Shown here: one piece after another, positions 1 through 5,403 of the stretch
How the letters are laid out: each line of letters opens with the position of its first letter
How positions within the stretch are numbered: the first letter of the stretch is position 1
Origin: Chloroflexota bacterium
GTDB lineage: Bacteria > Chloroflexota > Dormibacteria > Aeolococcales > Aeolococcaceae
Direction: 5' to 3'
Length of the DNA: 5,403 nt
Assembly (NCBI GenBank): GCA_028287605.1
Contig: JAQBPI010000111.1
Location: forward strand, 1-5,403
The notes under the pieces: generated by a model
The model's input: only the letters and a program-made list of their open reading frames with translations
Told to the model about the DNA's origin: nothing
The model's database searches: none
Position numbers and translations under genes: made by a program

Positions 1-21
1 CCCGCCGATCGCCGTCGCCCG

Positions 22-40
22 GCTCCCCGCTGCGGGGAGC
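22..40. repeat. 9-bp perfect inverted repeat (GC hairpin)
   Basis: The arms GCTCCCCGC (22-30) and GCGGGGAGC (32-40) are exact reverse complements around a single T. As RNA they would fold as a stem of 7 bp with a 5-nt loop. No T-run follows on either strand, so this is a terminator-like stem without the tail. It could act as a transcript 3'-end structure, a protein site or nothing. Confidence 0.5.
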
Positions 41-241
41 GACACGCCGTCGCCACCGGCCGCTGGGGGCTGAGAACGCGCGGCCACCGGGAGTGATGAC
101 GCGGTGCGGCCGGGTGCGGCCGCCGGAGTCGGGTCCTGTCCACGGTGCGGGTGGCAGAACCTCTCAGCACCCGCGAGCCGGGATCGAGGGCCTGTCGCTC
201 GCCCGCAGCGGCGGGACGGGCGACGGCGCGCATGGGGGCGT

Positions 242-269
242 ATCGCGCCGTATACCCCCGCGGCGCGAT
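242..269. repeat. 9-bp perfect inverted repeat with 10-nt loop
   Basis: The arms ATCGCGCCG (242-250) and CGGCGCGAT (261-269) are exact reverse complements around the loop TATACCCCCG. The stem lies about 100 nt beyond the response-regulator stop codon and is the best hairpin candidate for the 3' end of that transcript, but no U-rich tail follows. A second possible stem, 234-259 (GGGG/CCCC plus GTAT/ATAC with one bulged base), uses part of the same sequence, so the two folds exclude each other. Confidence 0.45.
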
Positions 270-369
270 CCGAGCCGAGTCGATCGCGAAGCGATTGCCG
301 GCGTCCCCCCTGATCGCCGTCGGCCGGCCGGCCGCGTCCAGCGAAGCGACTCTCGGCCCCAGCGGAGGT

Positions 370-1071
370 TCAACCCGCGAAGCGGTACCCGATGCCGGGG
401 ACGCTGTGGATGTACGTGGGCTTGTCGGGCTCGGGCTCGATCTTGCGCCGTAGCCGGTAGACGTGCGCGTCGACGGTGCGGGTCTCGATCTCGACCTCGT
501 AGCCCCAGACCCGGCGGAGGAGCTCGCCGCGGCTCATCACCTGGCCGGGGCGGGAGGCGAGCAGGGCCAGGAGGTTGAACTCGGTGAGGGTGAGCAGCAC
601 CTCCTCGCCCTCGCGGAACACCTGGCGGCGGCCGAGGTCGATGATCAGGCCGGTGAATTCGAAGCGGTCGCGGGGCTGCTCCTGCGGGGTGATCTCCGCC
701 CGGCGAAGGTGGGCGCCGATGCGGGCCATCAGCTCGCGCACCTCGAAGGGCTTGGTGACGTAGTCGTCGGCGCCCAGCTCCAGCCCCACCACCACGTCGA
801 TGGTGTCCGCCTTGGCGGTGAGCATGATGATCGGCACCCGGGAGCCGTCGGCGCGGAGCCGCCGGCAGACGTCGAGGCCGCTCATCCCGGGCAGGTTGAC
901 GTCCAGGATCACCAGGTCCGGGCTGCTCTCCCGCGCCATCTCCAGCCCCTCGGTGCCGTTGCCGGCCTCGATCAGGGTGTGGTTCTGGGCAGAGCAAGCG
1001 AGCCTGACCACCTCACGGCTGGGCTGATCATCCTCCACGATGAGGATGGTCTTCCCCGCATTGCTGCTCAT
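370..1071 (-). CDS. OmpR/PhoB-family response regulator
   Basis: This is a 233-residue DNA-binding response regulator, the usual length for the family. The receiver domain spans about residues 8-123, with acidic pocket E13/D14/D15, phosphoacceptor D57 (in LVILDVNLPG), T85 and K107 (in VTKPF), so all catalytic positions are intact. A winged-helix Trans_Reg_C domain spans about 136-232. It has the TLTEFNLLALL helix, the RTVDAHVYRLRRKIE recognition-helix region and the typical ending PGIGYRF. It is cytoplasmic; when phosphorylated it should dimerise and bind direct-repeat DNA sites. Its ATG overlaps the TGA of the upstream histidine kinase (ATGA), and a GGAGG lies 10 nt upstream inside the kinase gene, which indicates translational coupling and a cognate pair. 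The target genes cannot be read from this window, and I assign no symbol because the family has many paralogues. Confidence 0.96.
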   Translation of the reverse strand: MSSNAGKTILIVEDDQPSREVVRLACSAQNHTLIEAGNGTEGLEMARESSPDLVILDVNLPGMSGLDVCRRLRADGSRVPIIMLTAKADTIDVVVGLELGADDYVTKPFEVRELMARIGAHLRRAEITPQEQPRDRFEFTGLIIDLGRRQVFREGEEVLLTLTEFNLLALLASRPGQVMSRGELLRRVWGYEVEIETRTVDAHVYRLRRKIEPEPDKPTYIHSVPGIGYRFAG

Positions 1072-2726
1072 ACGCGGCCCGCCTCCAGGAAGCTGGTGAT
1101 CCGACGGACGAATTGTGCGACTTCGATGGGCTTGGTGATGTAGGCGGCACAGCCGGCGGCCAGAGCCTCCTGCTCGTCGCCCTTCATGGCGCGGGCGGAG
1201 AGGGCGACCACGGGGATCCTGGCCGTCTTCGGGTCGGACTTGAGCATGCGGGTCAGGGTGATGCCATCCAGTCCTGGGAGCTTGACGTCCATGAGCACCA
1301 GATCGTAGAGCTCGGTGCGGGCCTTCTCCAGCCCCTCGTTGCCGTCGGCGGCGACGTCGACGCGGAAACCGTTGCCGTTGAGGACCATCCTGGTCAATTC
1401 TCGATTGCTGGCATTGTCCTCGATCAGCAGGATGCGATTGCGGACATGACCGTTGCCACCGTCGATCCCCAGCAGCGGGATGCGGAAGGTGAACACCGAG
1501 CCCTGGCCGCGCCCGCTCTCCACGCTGATCGACCCGCCGTGGAGCTGGACCAGGCGGCGGGTCAGGGAGAGCCCCAGGCCGGTGCCCTGGACCTGGTGGG
1601 TGGGCTCGCCGTCGACCTGGAAGAACTCGGTGAAGATCAGCTCCTGGTGCTCCGCGGCGATGCCCACCCCGGTGTCACCCACCTCCACCGTCAGCTCCGC
1701 CTTGTCGGCACGGGCATTCACCCAGACCCTGCCTCCCGCCGGGGTGAACTTGATGGCGTTGCTGAGCAGGTTGTACATCACCTGCTTGAATTTGCTCTTG
1801 TCGGCACGAACTTCCAGGTCGGGAGGCTTGATGTCGTCGCTGAGGGTGAGATCCCGCCGCTCGGTCAGCGAGCGGATGACGTTGCGCACCTCCCGGAACG
1901 CGGCGGACACCGCGAAGGTCTCGTAGGAGAGCTCCATCCGCCCCGCCTCGACCTTGCTGAGGTCGAGCACGTCGTTCACCAGCTCGAGCAGGTGCTTCCC
2001 CGAGGTGTGGATGTTCTCCAGGCACTCCTGACGCTGCTGGGGGGTGAGATTGCCGACCAGGTTGTCCTTGAGGATCTCGCTGAACCCCAGGATGGCGTTC
2101 AGCGGGGTGCGCAGCTCGTGGCTCATGTTGGCCAGGAACTCGCTCTTGTGGCGGCTGATCTCGCGGATCTGGGTGTTCGCCACCTCGACCTCGCGCTTCT
2201 GCAGCTCGATCTCGGCCAGCTGCTCCTTCTGCTGCGCGTAGAGGCGGGCGTTGTCGATGCTGATCGCCGCCTGGTTGGCGATGATCCCGACCATCGCCTG
2301 CTCCAGGCTGGTGAACGGCTGGACCGTGCGCCGGGCCAGGCAGAGGGCTCCCACCAGGTGCCGGGGCGACTCCAGGGGCATCACCAGGCTCGAGCGGGGG
2401 GCGTAGGCGAGGTCCAGGGTCTTGAAGCGCTGGTCGCGGGTGGCGTCGTCGACGGCCACGGTGGTGCGGTGCTTGACCGCCCACCCCACGATGCCCTCGC
2501 CGATGTCGAAGCGGGCCACCCGGCCCACGCTCTCCAGGTAGGGGAAGGTGGCCATGGCGGCGAGGGTGCGGCCCTCGGGGTCGGCGAGGAAGACGGTGGC
2601 GGTATCGCAGGCGACCAGCTGGGAGGTCGCCTTGAGCATGAAGTCGATGGTCTCCTTCAGCTCCAACGACGAGGTGAAGAGCTTCCCCACCTGACCCAGC
2701 AGGTCGACAATGACCTTGTCATCCAT
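1068..2726 (-). CDS. Soluble hybrid histidine kinase (GAF-HisKA-HATPase-REC)
   Basis: This 552-residue hybrid sensor kinase has no signal peptide or membrane segment, so it is probably cytoplasmic. The domains in order are: GAF sensor about 22-160; helical linker about 160-192; HisKA with H-box SHELRTPLN, phospho-accepting H203 and an E-x-x-T motif (E204-T207) typical of kinases that also act as phosphatases; HATPase_c with N-box NLLSNAIKF (N323), G1 DTGVGI (351-356), F-box around FTEFF (365-369) and G2 GTGLGL (381-386); and a C-terminal receiver about 430-548 with E436/D437, phosphoacceptor D480, S510 and K532. All catalytic residues are present. The GAF ligand is unknown. The frame stays open 60 codons further upstream into etfA, but that part is Arg/Ser-rich and unlike any kinase. 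The ATG at 2726 gives a normal N-terminus (MDDKVIVDLL) and sits just behind a promoter-like sequence. The gene overlaps the response regulator by 4 nt. Confidence 0.95.
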   Translation of the reverse strand: MDDKVIVDLLGQVGKLFTSSLELKETIDFMLKATSQLVACDTATVFLADPEGRTLAAMATFPYLESVGRVARFDIGEGIVGWAVKHRTTVAVDDATRDQRFKTLDLAYAPRSSLVMPLESPRHLVGALCLARRTVQPFTSLEQAMVGIIANQAAISIDNARLYAQQKEQLAEIELQKREVEVANTQIREISRHKSEFLANMSHELRTPLNAILGFSEILKDNLVGNLTPQQRQECLENIHTSGKHLLELVNDVLDLSKVEAGRMELSYETFAVSAAFREVRNVIRSLTERRDLTLSDDIKPPDLEVRADKSKFKQVMYNLLSNAIKFTPAGGRVWVNARADKAELTVEVGDTGVGIAAEHQELIFTEFFQVDGEPTHQVQGTGLGLSLTRRLVQLHGGSISVESGRGQGSVFTFRIPLLGIDGGNGHVRNRILLIEDNASNRELTRMVLNGNGFRVDVAADGNEGLEKARTELYDLVLMDVKLPGLDGITLTRMLKSDPKTARIPVVALSARAMKGDEQEALAAGCAAYITKPIEVAQFVRRITSFLEAGRV

Positions 2727-2764
2727 CCGACCGGCGAGTATAAGCGACGCTCTGCCGAAGTCAG
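2727..2764 (-). promoter_or_regulatory. Putative sigma70-type promoter, near-leaderless, for the histidine kinase
   Basis: On the minus strand a -10-like TATACT lies at 2742-2737 and a -35-like CTGACT (four of six consensus bases) at 2764-2759, with a 16-bp spacer. The -10 ends only 10 nt before the kinase ATG, so initiation 7-11 nt downstream of it would give a leader of zero to about four bases. The sequence between the -10 and the ATG (CGCCGGTCGG) has no Shine-Dalgarno motif, in contrast to etfB, etfA and the response regulator in the same window. Both facts fit a leaderless transcript. This is inferred from sequence only. Confidence 0.55.
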
Positions 2765-2772
2765 ACTGGGGA

Positions 2773-2789
2773 CGACAGGCCGGCTGTCG
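2773..2789. repeat. 6-bp inverted repeat just upstream of the kinase -35 element
   Basis: The arms CGACAG (2773-2778) and CTGTCG (2784-2789) are perfect reverse complements around GCCGG. The repeat lies 20 nt past the etfA stop codon and about 9 nt upstream of the proposed -35. It could be an operator for a dimeric regulator or a short hairpin at the end of the etfA message. No T-run follows, so it does not look like an efficient intrinsic terminator, and read-through from etfBA into the kinase remains possible. Confidence 0.35.
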
Positions 2790-2808
2790 CGTGCACGTCC
2801 GATCCGGG

Positions 2809-3783
2809 TCAGCCCTGGCGCGCCTTGAGCTCCTCGATGACCTGACCCACCACCTTGAGGGCGTCGCCGACGATGCCGAGGTCCGCCAGCTTGAAGATGG
2901 GCGCATCGGCGTCCTTGTTGATGGCGACGATGTTCTTGGCCCCCTTCATCCCCACGGTGTGCTGCATCGCCCCGCTGATGCCGCAGGCGATGTAGACGGT
3001 GGGCTTCACCGTCTTGCCGGTCTGGCCGACCTGCATCGCATAGGGCACCCAGCCGGCGTCGACCACGGCGCGGCTGGCGCCCACCGCCCCGCCCACCAGG
3101 GATGCGAACTCCTCCAGCAGGGCGAAGTTCTTGGGGTCGCCGAGGCCGCGGCCGCCGCTGATGACGATCGGCGCCTCCTCGAGCTTGGGCCCGGTGGCCT
3201 TGTCGATCACCCGCTCGACCACCCGCGCCGACCGGTGCTGATCGGCGATGGGGACCTCGACGGGGACGATCCGGGGGGCGCCGCCCCCGGAGGGCTCGGC
3301 GGCGAACGACTTGGGCCGGATCAGGGCGAGCGCCGGCCCCCTCCCCTCGAACCGGGTGCTCACGTTCTGGCTGGCACCGAAGATCGAGCTCTCGACGCTG
3401 ATGCCGCCGTCGACGCTGACGTCGAGGCCGTTGGAGATCACCGGCACGTCGAGCTTGGCGGCGAGGCGGCCGGCCACGTCGCGGCTGGTGTAGGTGGTCG
3501 GGAAGAGGATGAGGTCGGGCGAGTGCTCGGCCGCCAGCGCCGCGAGGGCGTCGGCCCCGGGCCCGCCCAGGAGCAGGTCGGCGTAGGCGGGGTCGGTGCC
3601 GGCGTACACGGTGGTGGCCCCGTGGTCACCGAGCGCCGCCGCCGCCGACTCGGCCTCGGGGCTGAGGCAGACCGCCTCGACGGTGCCACCCAGGCTGCGG
3701 GCCCGGGTGAGCAGCTCGAGGGCGGGCGTGATCGGCTGTCCGTCGAGGACCTCGGCGAAGACCCAGACCCTGTCCAGCGGCAT
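2809..3783 (-). CDS. etfA: Electron transfer flavoprotein subunit alpha
   Basis: EtfA is the FAD-holding large subunit of the EtfAB heterodimer, which accepts electrons from acyl-CoA and similar dehydrogenases and normally passes them to a membrane ETF:quinone oxidoreductase. The 324 residues match the usual length. The N-terminal alpha/beta domain (VWVFAEVLDG onward, about 4-190) is followed by the C-terminal FAD domain. That domain carries SGGRGLG (209-215), GASRAVVDAG (235-244, with R238, which in characterised ETFs lies near the flavin), QVGQTGK (251-257), the family signature VYIACGISGAMQH (263-275, ending in H275) and NKDADAPIF (289-297). No key motif is missing. The ATG at 3783 lies one base after the etfB stop codon, so the two genes are co-transcribed and probably co-translated. 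No ETF:quinone oxidoreductase or acyl-CoA dehydrogenase gene is in the window, so the electron donor and acceptor are not shown here. Confidence 0.97.
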   Translation of the reverse strand: MPLDRVWVFAEVLDGQPITPALELLTRARSLGGTVEAVCLSPEAESAAAALGDHGATTVYAGTDPAYADLLLGGPGADALAALAAEHSPDLILFPTTYTSRDVAGRLAAKLDVPVISNGLDVSVDGGISVESSIFGASQNVSTRFEGRGPALALIRPKSFAAEPSGGGAPRIVPVEVPIADQHRSARVVERVIDKATGPKLEEAPIVISGGRGLGDPKNFALLEEFASLVGGAVGASRAVVDAGWVPYAMQVGQTGKTVKPTVYIACGISGAMQHTVGMKGAKNIVAINKDADAPIFKLADLGIVGDALKVVGQVIEELKARQG

Positions 3784-3784
3784 G

Positions 3785-4549
3785 TCAGATCACCTTCTTG
3801 GCGGCGAGGAACTCGACCACGCGATGGGCGCCGGTGCCGTCGTCCTCGACCACCTCCCCGGCCTTGCGCTGCTCGGCGGGCTGGACGGAGACGATGGCCT
3901 GTCCGGGCACGAGCCCGTCGAGACCCAGGTCGGCGACGCTGAGGCGGTCGACCGGCTTGGACTTGGCGGCCATGATCCCCCTCAGCGACGGGTAGCGGGG
4001 CTCGTTGACGCCGGCGGTGACGCTCACCACCGCGGGCAGCACGGCCTCGACGTTGTCGTAGCCGGCCTCGGTCTGCCGCCGCACCGTCAGGGAGCTGCCG
4101 TCGCTTTCGATCGCCTTGGCGAAGGTGACGGCGGGGACGCCGAGGTACTCGGCCAGCGCCTGCGGGACCACCCCGGTGTAGCCGTCGGTCGACTCCGTGG
4201 CGGTGATCACCAGGTCGAAGCCCTCGCGCCGGATGGCCGCGGCGAGCACCTTGGCGGTGGTCAGGGCGTCGGCCCCGGCGAGCGACGGGTCGCTGACCAG
4301 CACCCCCTTCGCGGCCCCCATGGCGAGCGCCTTGCGGATCGCGTCGAGCCCCTTCTCCGGCGCCATCGTGACCACCGTGACCGTGCCGCCGTGGGCCTCG
4401 GCGAGCTGGAGCCCCGCCTCGATGCCGAACTCGTCTCCGGGGTCGAGGACCACCTCGACCCCGTCGCGCCGGAGGTTGTGGGTGCTGGGGTCGAGCTGGC
4501 CCACCGAGTTGGGATCGGGGACCTGCTTGACGCAGACGACGACGTTCAT
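3785..4549 (-). CDS. etfB: Electron transfer flavoprotein subunit beta
   Basis: EtfB is the small subunit of EtfAB. In ordinary ETFs it binds AMP structurally and docks the partner dehydrogenase; in bifurcating ETFs it holds a second FAD. At 254 residues it has a typical length. Landmarks are the N-terminal strand MNVVVCVKQVPDP, the loop S-T-D-G-Y-T-G-V-V-P (120-129) in the nucleotide-binding region, the beta-subunit signature around 154-178 (ending LPAVVSVT) and NEPRYPSLRGIMAAK (182-196), which matches the partner-recognition region of characterised ETF beta chains. The loop resembles actinobacterial EtfB proteins more than the D-G-D-T-A-Q-V-G-P form I associate with bifurcating ETFs. I therefore lean towards a non-bifurcating ETF without certainty. 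The start at 4549 is preferred over an in-frame start 16 codons upstream because the family N-terminus begins at MNVVV and a GGGAG lies 5 nt before it. Confidence 0.96.
   Translation of the reverse strand: MNVVVCVKQVPDPNSVGQLDPSTHNLRRDGVEVVLDPGDEFGIEAGLQLAEAHGGTVTVVTMAPEKGLDAIRKALAMGAAKGVLVSDPSLAGADALTTAKVLAAAIRREGFDLVITATESTDGYTGVVPQALAEYLGVPAVTFAKAIESDGSSLTVRRQTEAGYDNVEAVLPAVVSVTAGVNEPRYPSLRGIMAAKSKPVDRLSVADLGLDGLVPGQAIVSVQPAEQRKAGEVVEDDGTGAHRVVEFLAAKKVI
3788..3796 (-). promoter_or_regulatory. Ribosome binding site of etfA inside the end of etfB
   Basis: On the minus strand AAGGTGATC (3796-3788) falls within the last codons of etfB (...K-K-V-I-stop) and precedes the etfA ATG by 4 nt. Its last eight bases, AGGTGATC, complement the conserved 3' end of 16S rRNA (GGATCACCTCCTT). 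With the one-base gap between stop and start, this supports both the etfA start and coupled translation of the two subunits. Confidence 0.75.
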
Positions 4550-4661
4550 GAGCGCTCCCGTGCTTCCTCGGCCCTGGCCCGGGACGGGGCCTGCCAACGT
4601 CCCGAACGGGCGGCGCTACTCTAGCGAATCGGTCGTCGCCGGCAGCCTTCCCCCTAGCGTG
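4550..4661 (-). promoter_or_regulatory. etfBA upstream region with ribosome binding site and small inverted repeats
   Basis: This spacer separates the M23 peptidase from etfB. A GGGAG at 4559-4555, 5 nt before the ATG, is the etfB ribosome binding site. A possible -10, TAGAGT (4623-4618), has no good -35 at the usual distance, so the promoter call is weak. It sits within a short palindrome CGCTA-CTC-TAGCG (4614-4626). A 7-bp inverted repeat CGGGACG/CGTCCCG (4580-4586 and 4598-4604, 11-nt loop) would lie in the 5' leader. A competing 5-bp stem (4576-4580 with 4587-4591) overlaps it. CTAGC-GT-GCTAG at 4654-4665 covers the peptidase stop codon. No T-run marks a terminator. Confidence 0.4.
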
Positions 4662-5403
4662 CTAGCCGGGCGGCCCCTTGGCCCCCTGGGGCAGCGGCGG
4701 CAGGTAGGCCCCGGGGTCGGTGGGAGTGCGGTCGACGCGCACCTCGAAGTGGGTGTGCGGCCCGGTCGAGTTGCCGGTCGAGCCGACGAGCCCGATCACC
4801 TGCCCCTGCTTCACCTGGTCGCCCGGGTGCACGGCGAAGCTCTCGAGATGCCCGTAGAGGGTGAAGGTGTGGCCGTCGTGGGCGATGATCACGTGGTCGC
4901 CGTATCCCTCGGTGCTCCTCGACGCGGCCACCACCACCCCGTCGGCGGCGGCGTAGACCGGACGCCCGAAGGGGGTGGCCAGGTCGATGCCGGTGTGGAA
5001 GTGGGGATAGCCGAAGTACGGCGGCTCGAAGGGATAGCCGCAGGGCCCCCAGTACTGGCTGATGTCCGAGCCCGGCACCGGCCAGATGAAGCGTGCCTGG
5101 CCAGGCGCCGGGGGCCGCGCCGTGCCCACGAGGATGTGGTGCTGGTAGTAGTACTCGCCCTCGTCCCAGGCGGCCTGCTCGGCGGCGAGGATGGCGCGGT
5201 CGATCTCCTGGATGCGCAGGTCCGCGATCGACTGGGCGAGGGCGGCGTCCTGGGCGTCGGCGGCGGCGATCTCGGTGGTGGCGGCGTCGATGCCGCTGCC
5301 CAGGCTGGCGATCAGCGCCTGCTCCTTCGCCACCTGCGCGGTGAGCTGCCGCTCCTGGTCGGCCAGCCCGGCCGCGGCCTGCTGGGCGGCCCCGGCCTCG
5401 GCC
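4662..5403 (-). CDS. M23-family peptidoglycan metallopeptidase, 5' end outside the window
   Basis: This is a zinc endopeptidase of the LytM/lysostaphin type that cleaves peptide cross-links of peptidoglycan, expected to act outside the cytoplasmic membrane. The visible 246 residues begin with an Ala/Gln/Glu-rich helical, coiled-coil-like stretch (about the first 75), then a linker, then the catalytic domain. The active site is complete: HTGID (His at 4997-4995, Asp at 4985-4983), the LYGHL histidine, and the HTH motif in GPHTHFEV (second His at 4751-4749). A short Pro/Gly tail (PPLPQGAKGPPG) ends the protein. The frame is open to the window edge and the helical sequence continues through the internal GTG at 5333, so that codon is not the start. 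The layout resembles coiled-coil M23 proteins such as EnvC-like, FtsEX-linked hydrolases, but membrane anchor, signal peptide and partner genes are not visible. It is separated from etfB by 112 nt and looks like a different functional unit. Confidence 0.92.
   Translation of the reverse strand, partial: AEAGAAQQAAAGLADQERQLTAQVAKEQALIASLGSGIDAATTEIAAADAQDAALAQSIADLRIQEIDRAILAAEQAAWDEGEYYYQHHILVGTARPPAPGQARFIWPVPGSDISQYWGPCGYPFEPPYFGYPHFHTGIDLATPFGRPVYAAADGVVVAASRSTEGYGDHVIIAHDGHTFTLYGHLESFAVHPGDQVKQGQVIGLVGSTGNSTGPHTHFEVRVDRTPTDPGAYLPPLPQGAKGPPG

Larger units (their letters stand above)
1..369. other. Non-coding region downstream of the response regulator
   Basis: No gene is supported here on either strand. 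The open frames give Arg/Pro/Gly-rich, low-complexity translations without family resemblance, and the longer ones run on into the antisense of the response regulator. The stretch does hold several GC-rich inverted repeats (22-40, 194-224, 242-269, 283-295) and a 14-bp CGG/CCG palindrome at 321-334. None is followed by a T-run in either direction, so no intrinsic terminator can be called with confidence, although the response-regulator transcript should end in or beyond this stretch. The 194-224 repeat is imperfect: two 5-bp arms separated by a 3x4 internal loop. A small RNA or an unrecognised short gene cannot be excluded. Confidence 0.6.

Noticed and set aside
104..313. Small plus-strand frame with a C-P-R-C-G-W-Q-N stretch resembling half of a zinc ribbon
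   Set aside because: The second pair of cysteines is absent in this frame and in the other two plus-strand frames, the remainder is Arg/Pro-rich, and only one weak ribosome-binding-like GGGAG precedes it. It is most likely chance, though a decayed zinc-ribbon fragment cannot be fully excluded.
7..322. 11-bp direct repeat GATCGCCGTCG at 7-17 and 312-322
   Set aside because: Only two copies 300 bp apart in GC-rich sequence, with no mobile-element or attachment-site features between them. Coincidence is the simplest reading.
164..997. A 277-codon minus-strand frame overlapping the response regulator in another frame
   Set aside because: It is Arg/Pro/Gly-rich, lacks family motifs and shares its bases with the well-supported response regulator.
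1430..1450. Possible former start codon of a separate receiver gene at the kinase HATPase-REC boundary
   Set aside because: The ATG seen there is out of frame with the receiver domain and the in-frame codon is GTC, so nothing shows a recent gene fusion. C-terminal receivers are also routine in hybrid kinases.
1113..2828. A 571-codon plus-strand open frame opposite the histidine kinase
   Set aside because: It is the antisense of a gene with every kinase motif intact, its translation is rich in His/Gly/Leu/Gln repeats without family features, and long antisense frames are expected in high-GC genes.
2727..2906. Start of the kinase 60 codons upstream, overlapping etfA
   Set aside because: The added segment is Arg/Ser-rich, overlaps the conserved etfA 3' end by about 100 nt, and the internal ATG at 2726 gives a normal GAF-kinase N-terminus.
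2710..4624. Long plus-strand frames opposite etfA and etfB (410 and 342 codons)
   Set aside because: They mirror strongly conserved minus-strand genes and their translations look like low-complexity antisense product.

Overview
The window is a high-GC (roughly 70% by eye) bacterial chromosomal segment. Every convincing gene lies on the minus strand, so transcription runs from high to low coordinates. GC-rich third codon positions keep several other frames open over long stretches, including plus-strand frames of several hundred codons, but those translations are low-complexity and match nothing. The EtfB sequence, with its S-T-D-G-x-x-G-V-V-P-type loop, and the base composition suggest an actinobacterium or a high-GC relative of the Chloroflexota such as Dormibacterota. 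This placement is inference with low confidence. No tRNA, rRNA, CRISPR array, insertion sequence or phage gene was found.

Read in the direction of transcription: (1) 5403-4662 is the 3' part of a secreted-type M23 peptidoglycan metallopeptidase with a helical N-terminal region. Its 5' end lies outside the window. (2) A 112-nt spacer (4661-4550) holds small inverted repeats, a weak possible -10 and a clear ribosome binding site. (3) etfB (4549-3785) and etfA (3783-2809) follow, separated by one base, and encode the two subunits of an electron transfer flavoprotein. (4) An 82-nt spacer (2808-2727) holds a plausible sigma70-type promoter placed so close to the next ATG that the transcript would be leaderless or nearly so. 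(5) A soluble GAF-HisKA-HATPase-REC hybrid histidine kinase (2726-1068) overlaps by 4 nt with (6) an OmpR/PhoB-type response regulator (1071-370). (7) The last 369 bases (369-1) contain no gene I can support, only several GC-rich inverted repeats.

Functionally there are three modules: cell-wall hydrolysis; transfer of electrons from acyl-CoA and related dehydrogenases through EtfAB; and a cytoplasmic two-component system whose kinase and regulator are translationally coupled. The short etfA-kinase gap allows read-through, but the promoter-like sequence in front of the kinase suggests it can also be transcribed independently. The families are all well known. The points of interest are regulatory: the near-leaderless kinase start, the Shine-Dalgarno sequence hidden in the last codons of etfB, the kinase's extra receiver domain without a local HPt, and the structured downstream region. 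I see no strong evidence for an undescribed biological system.
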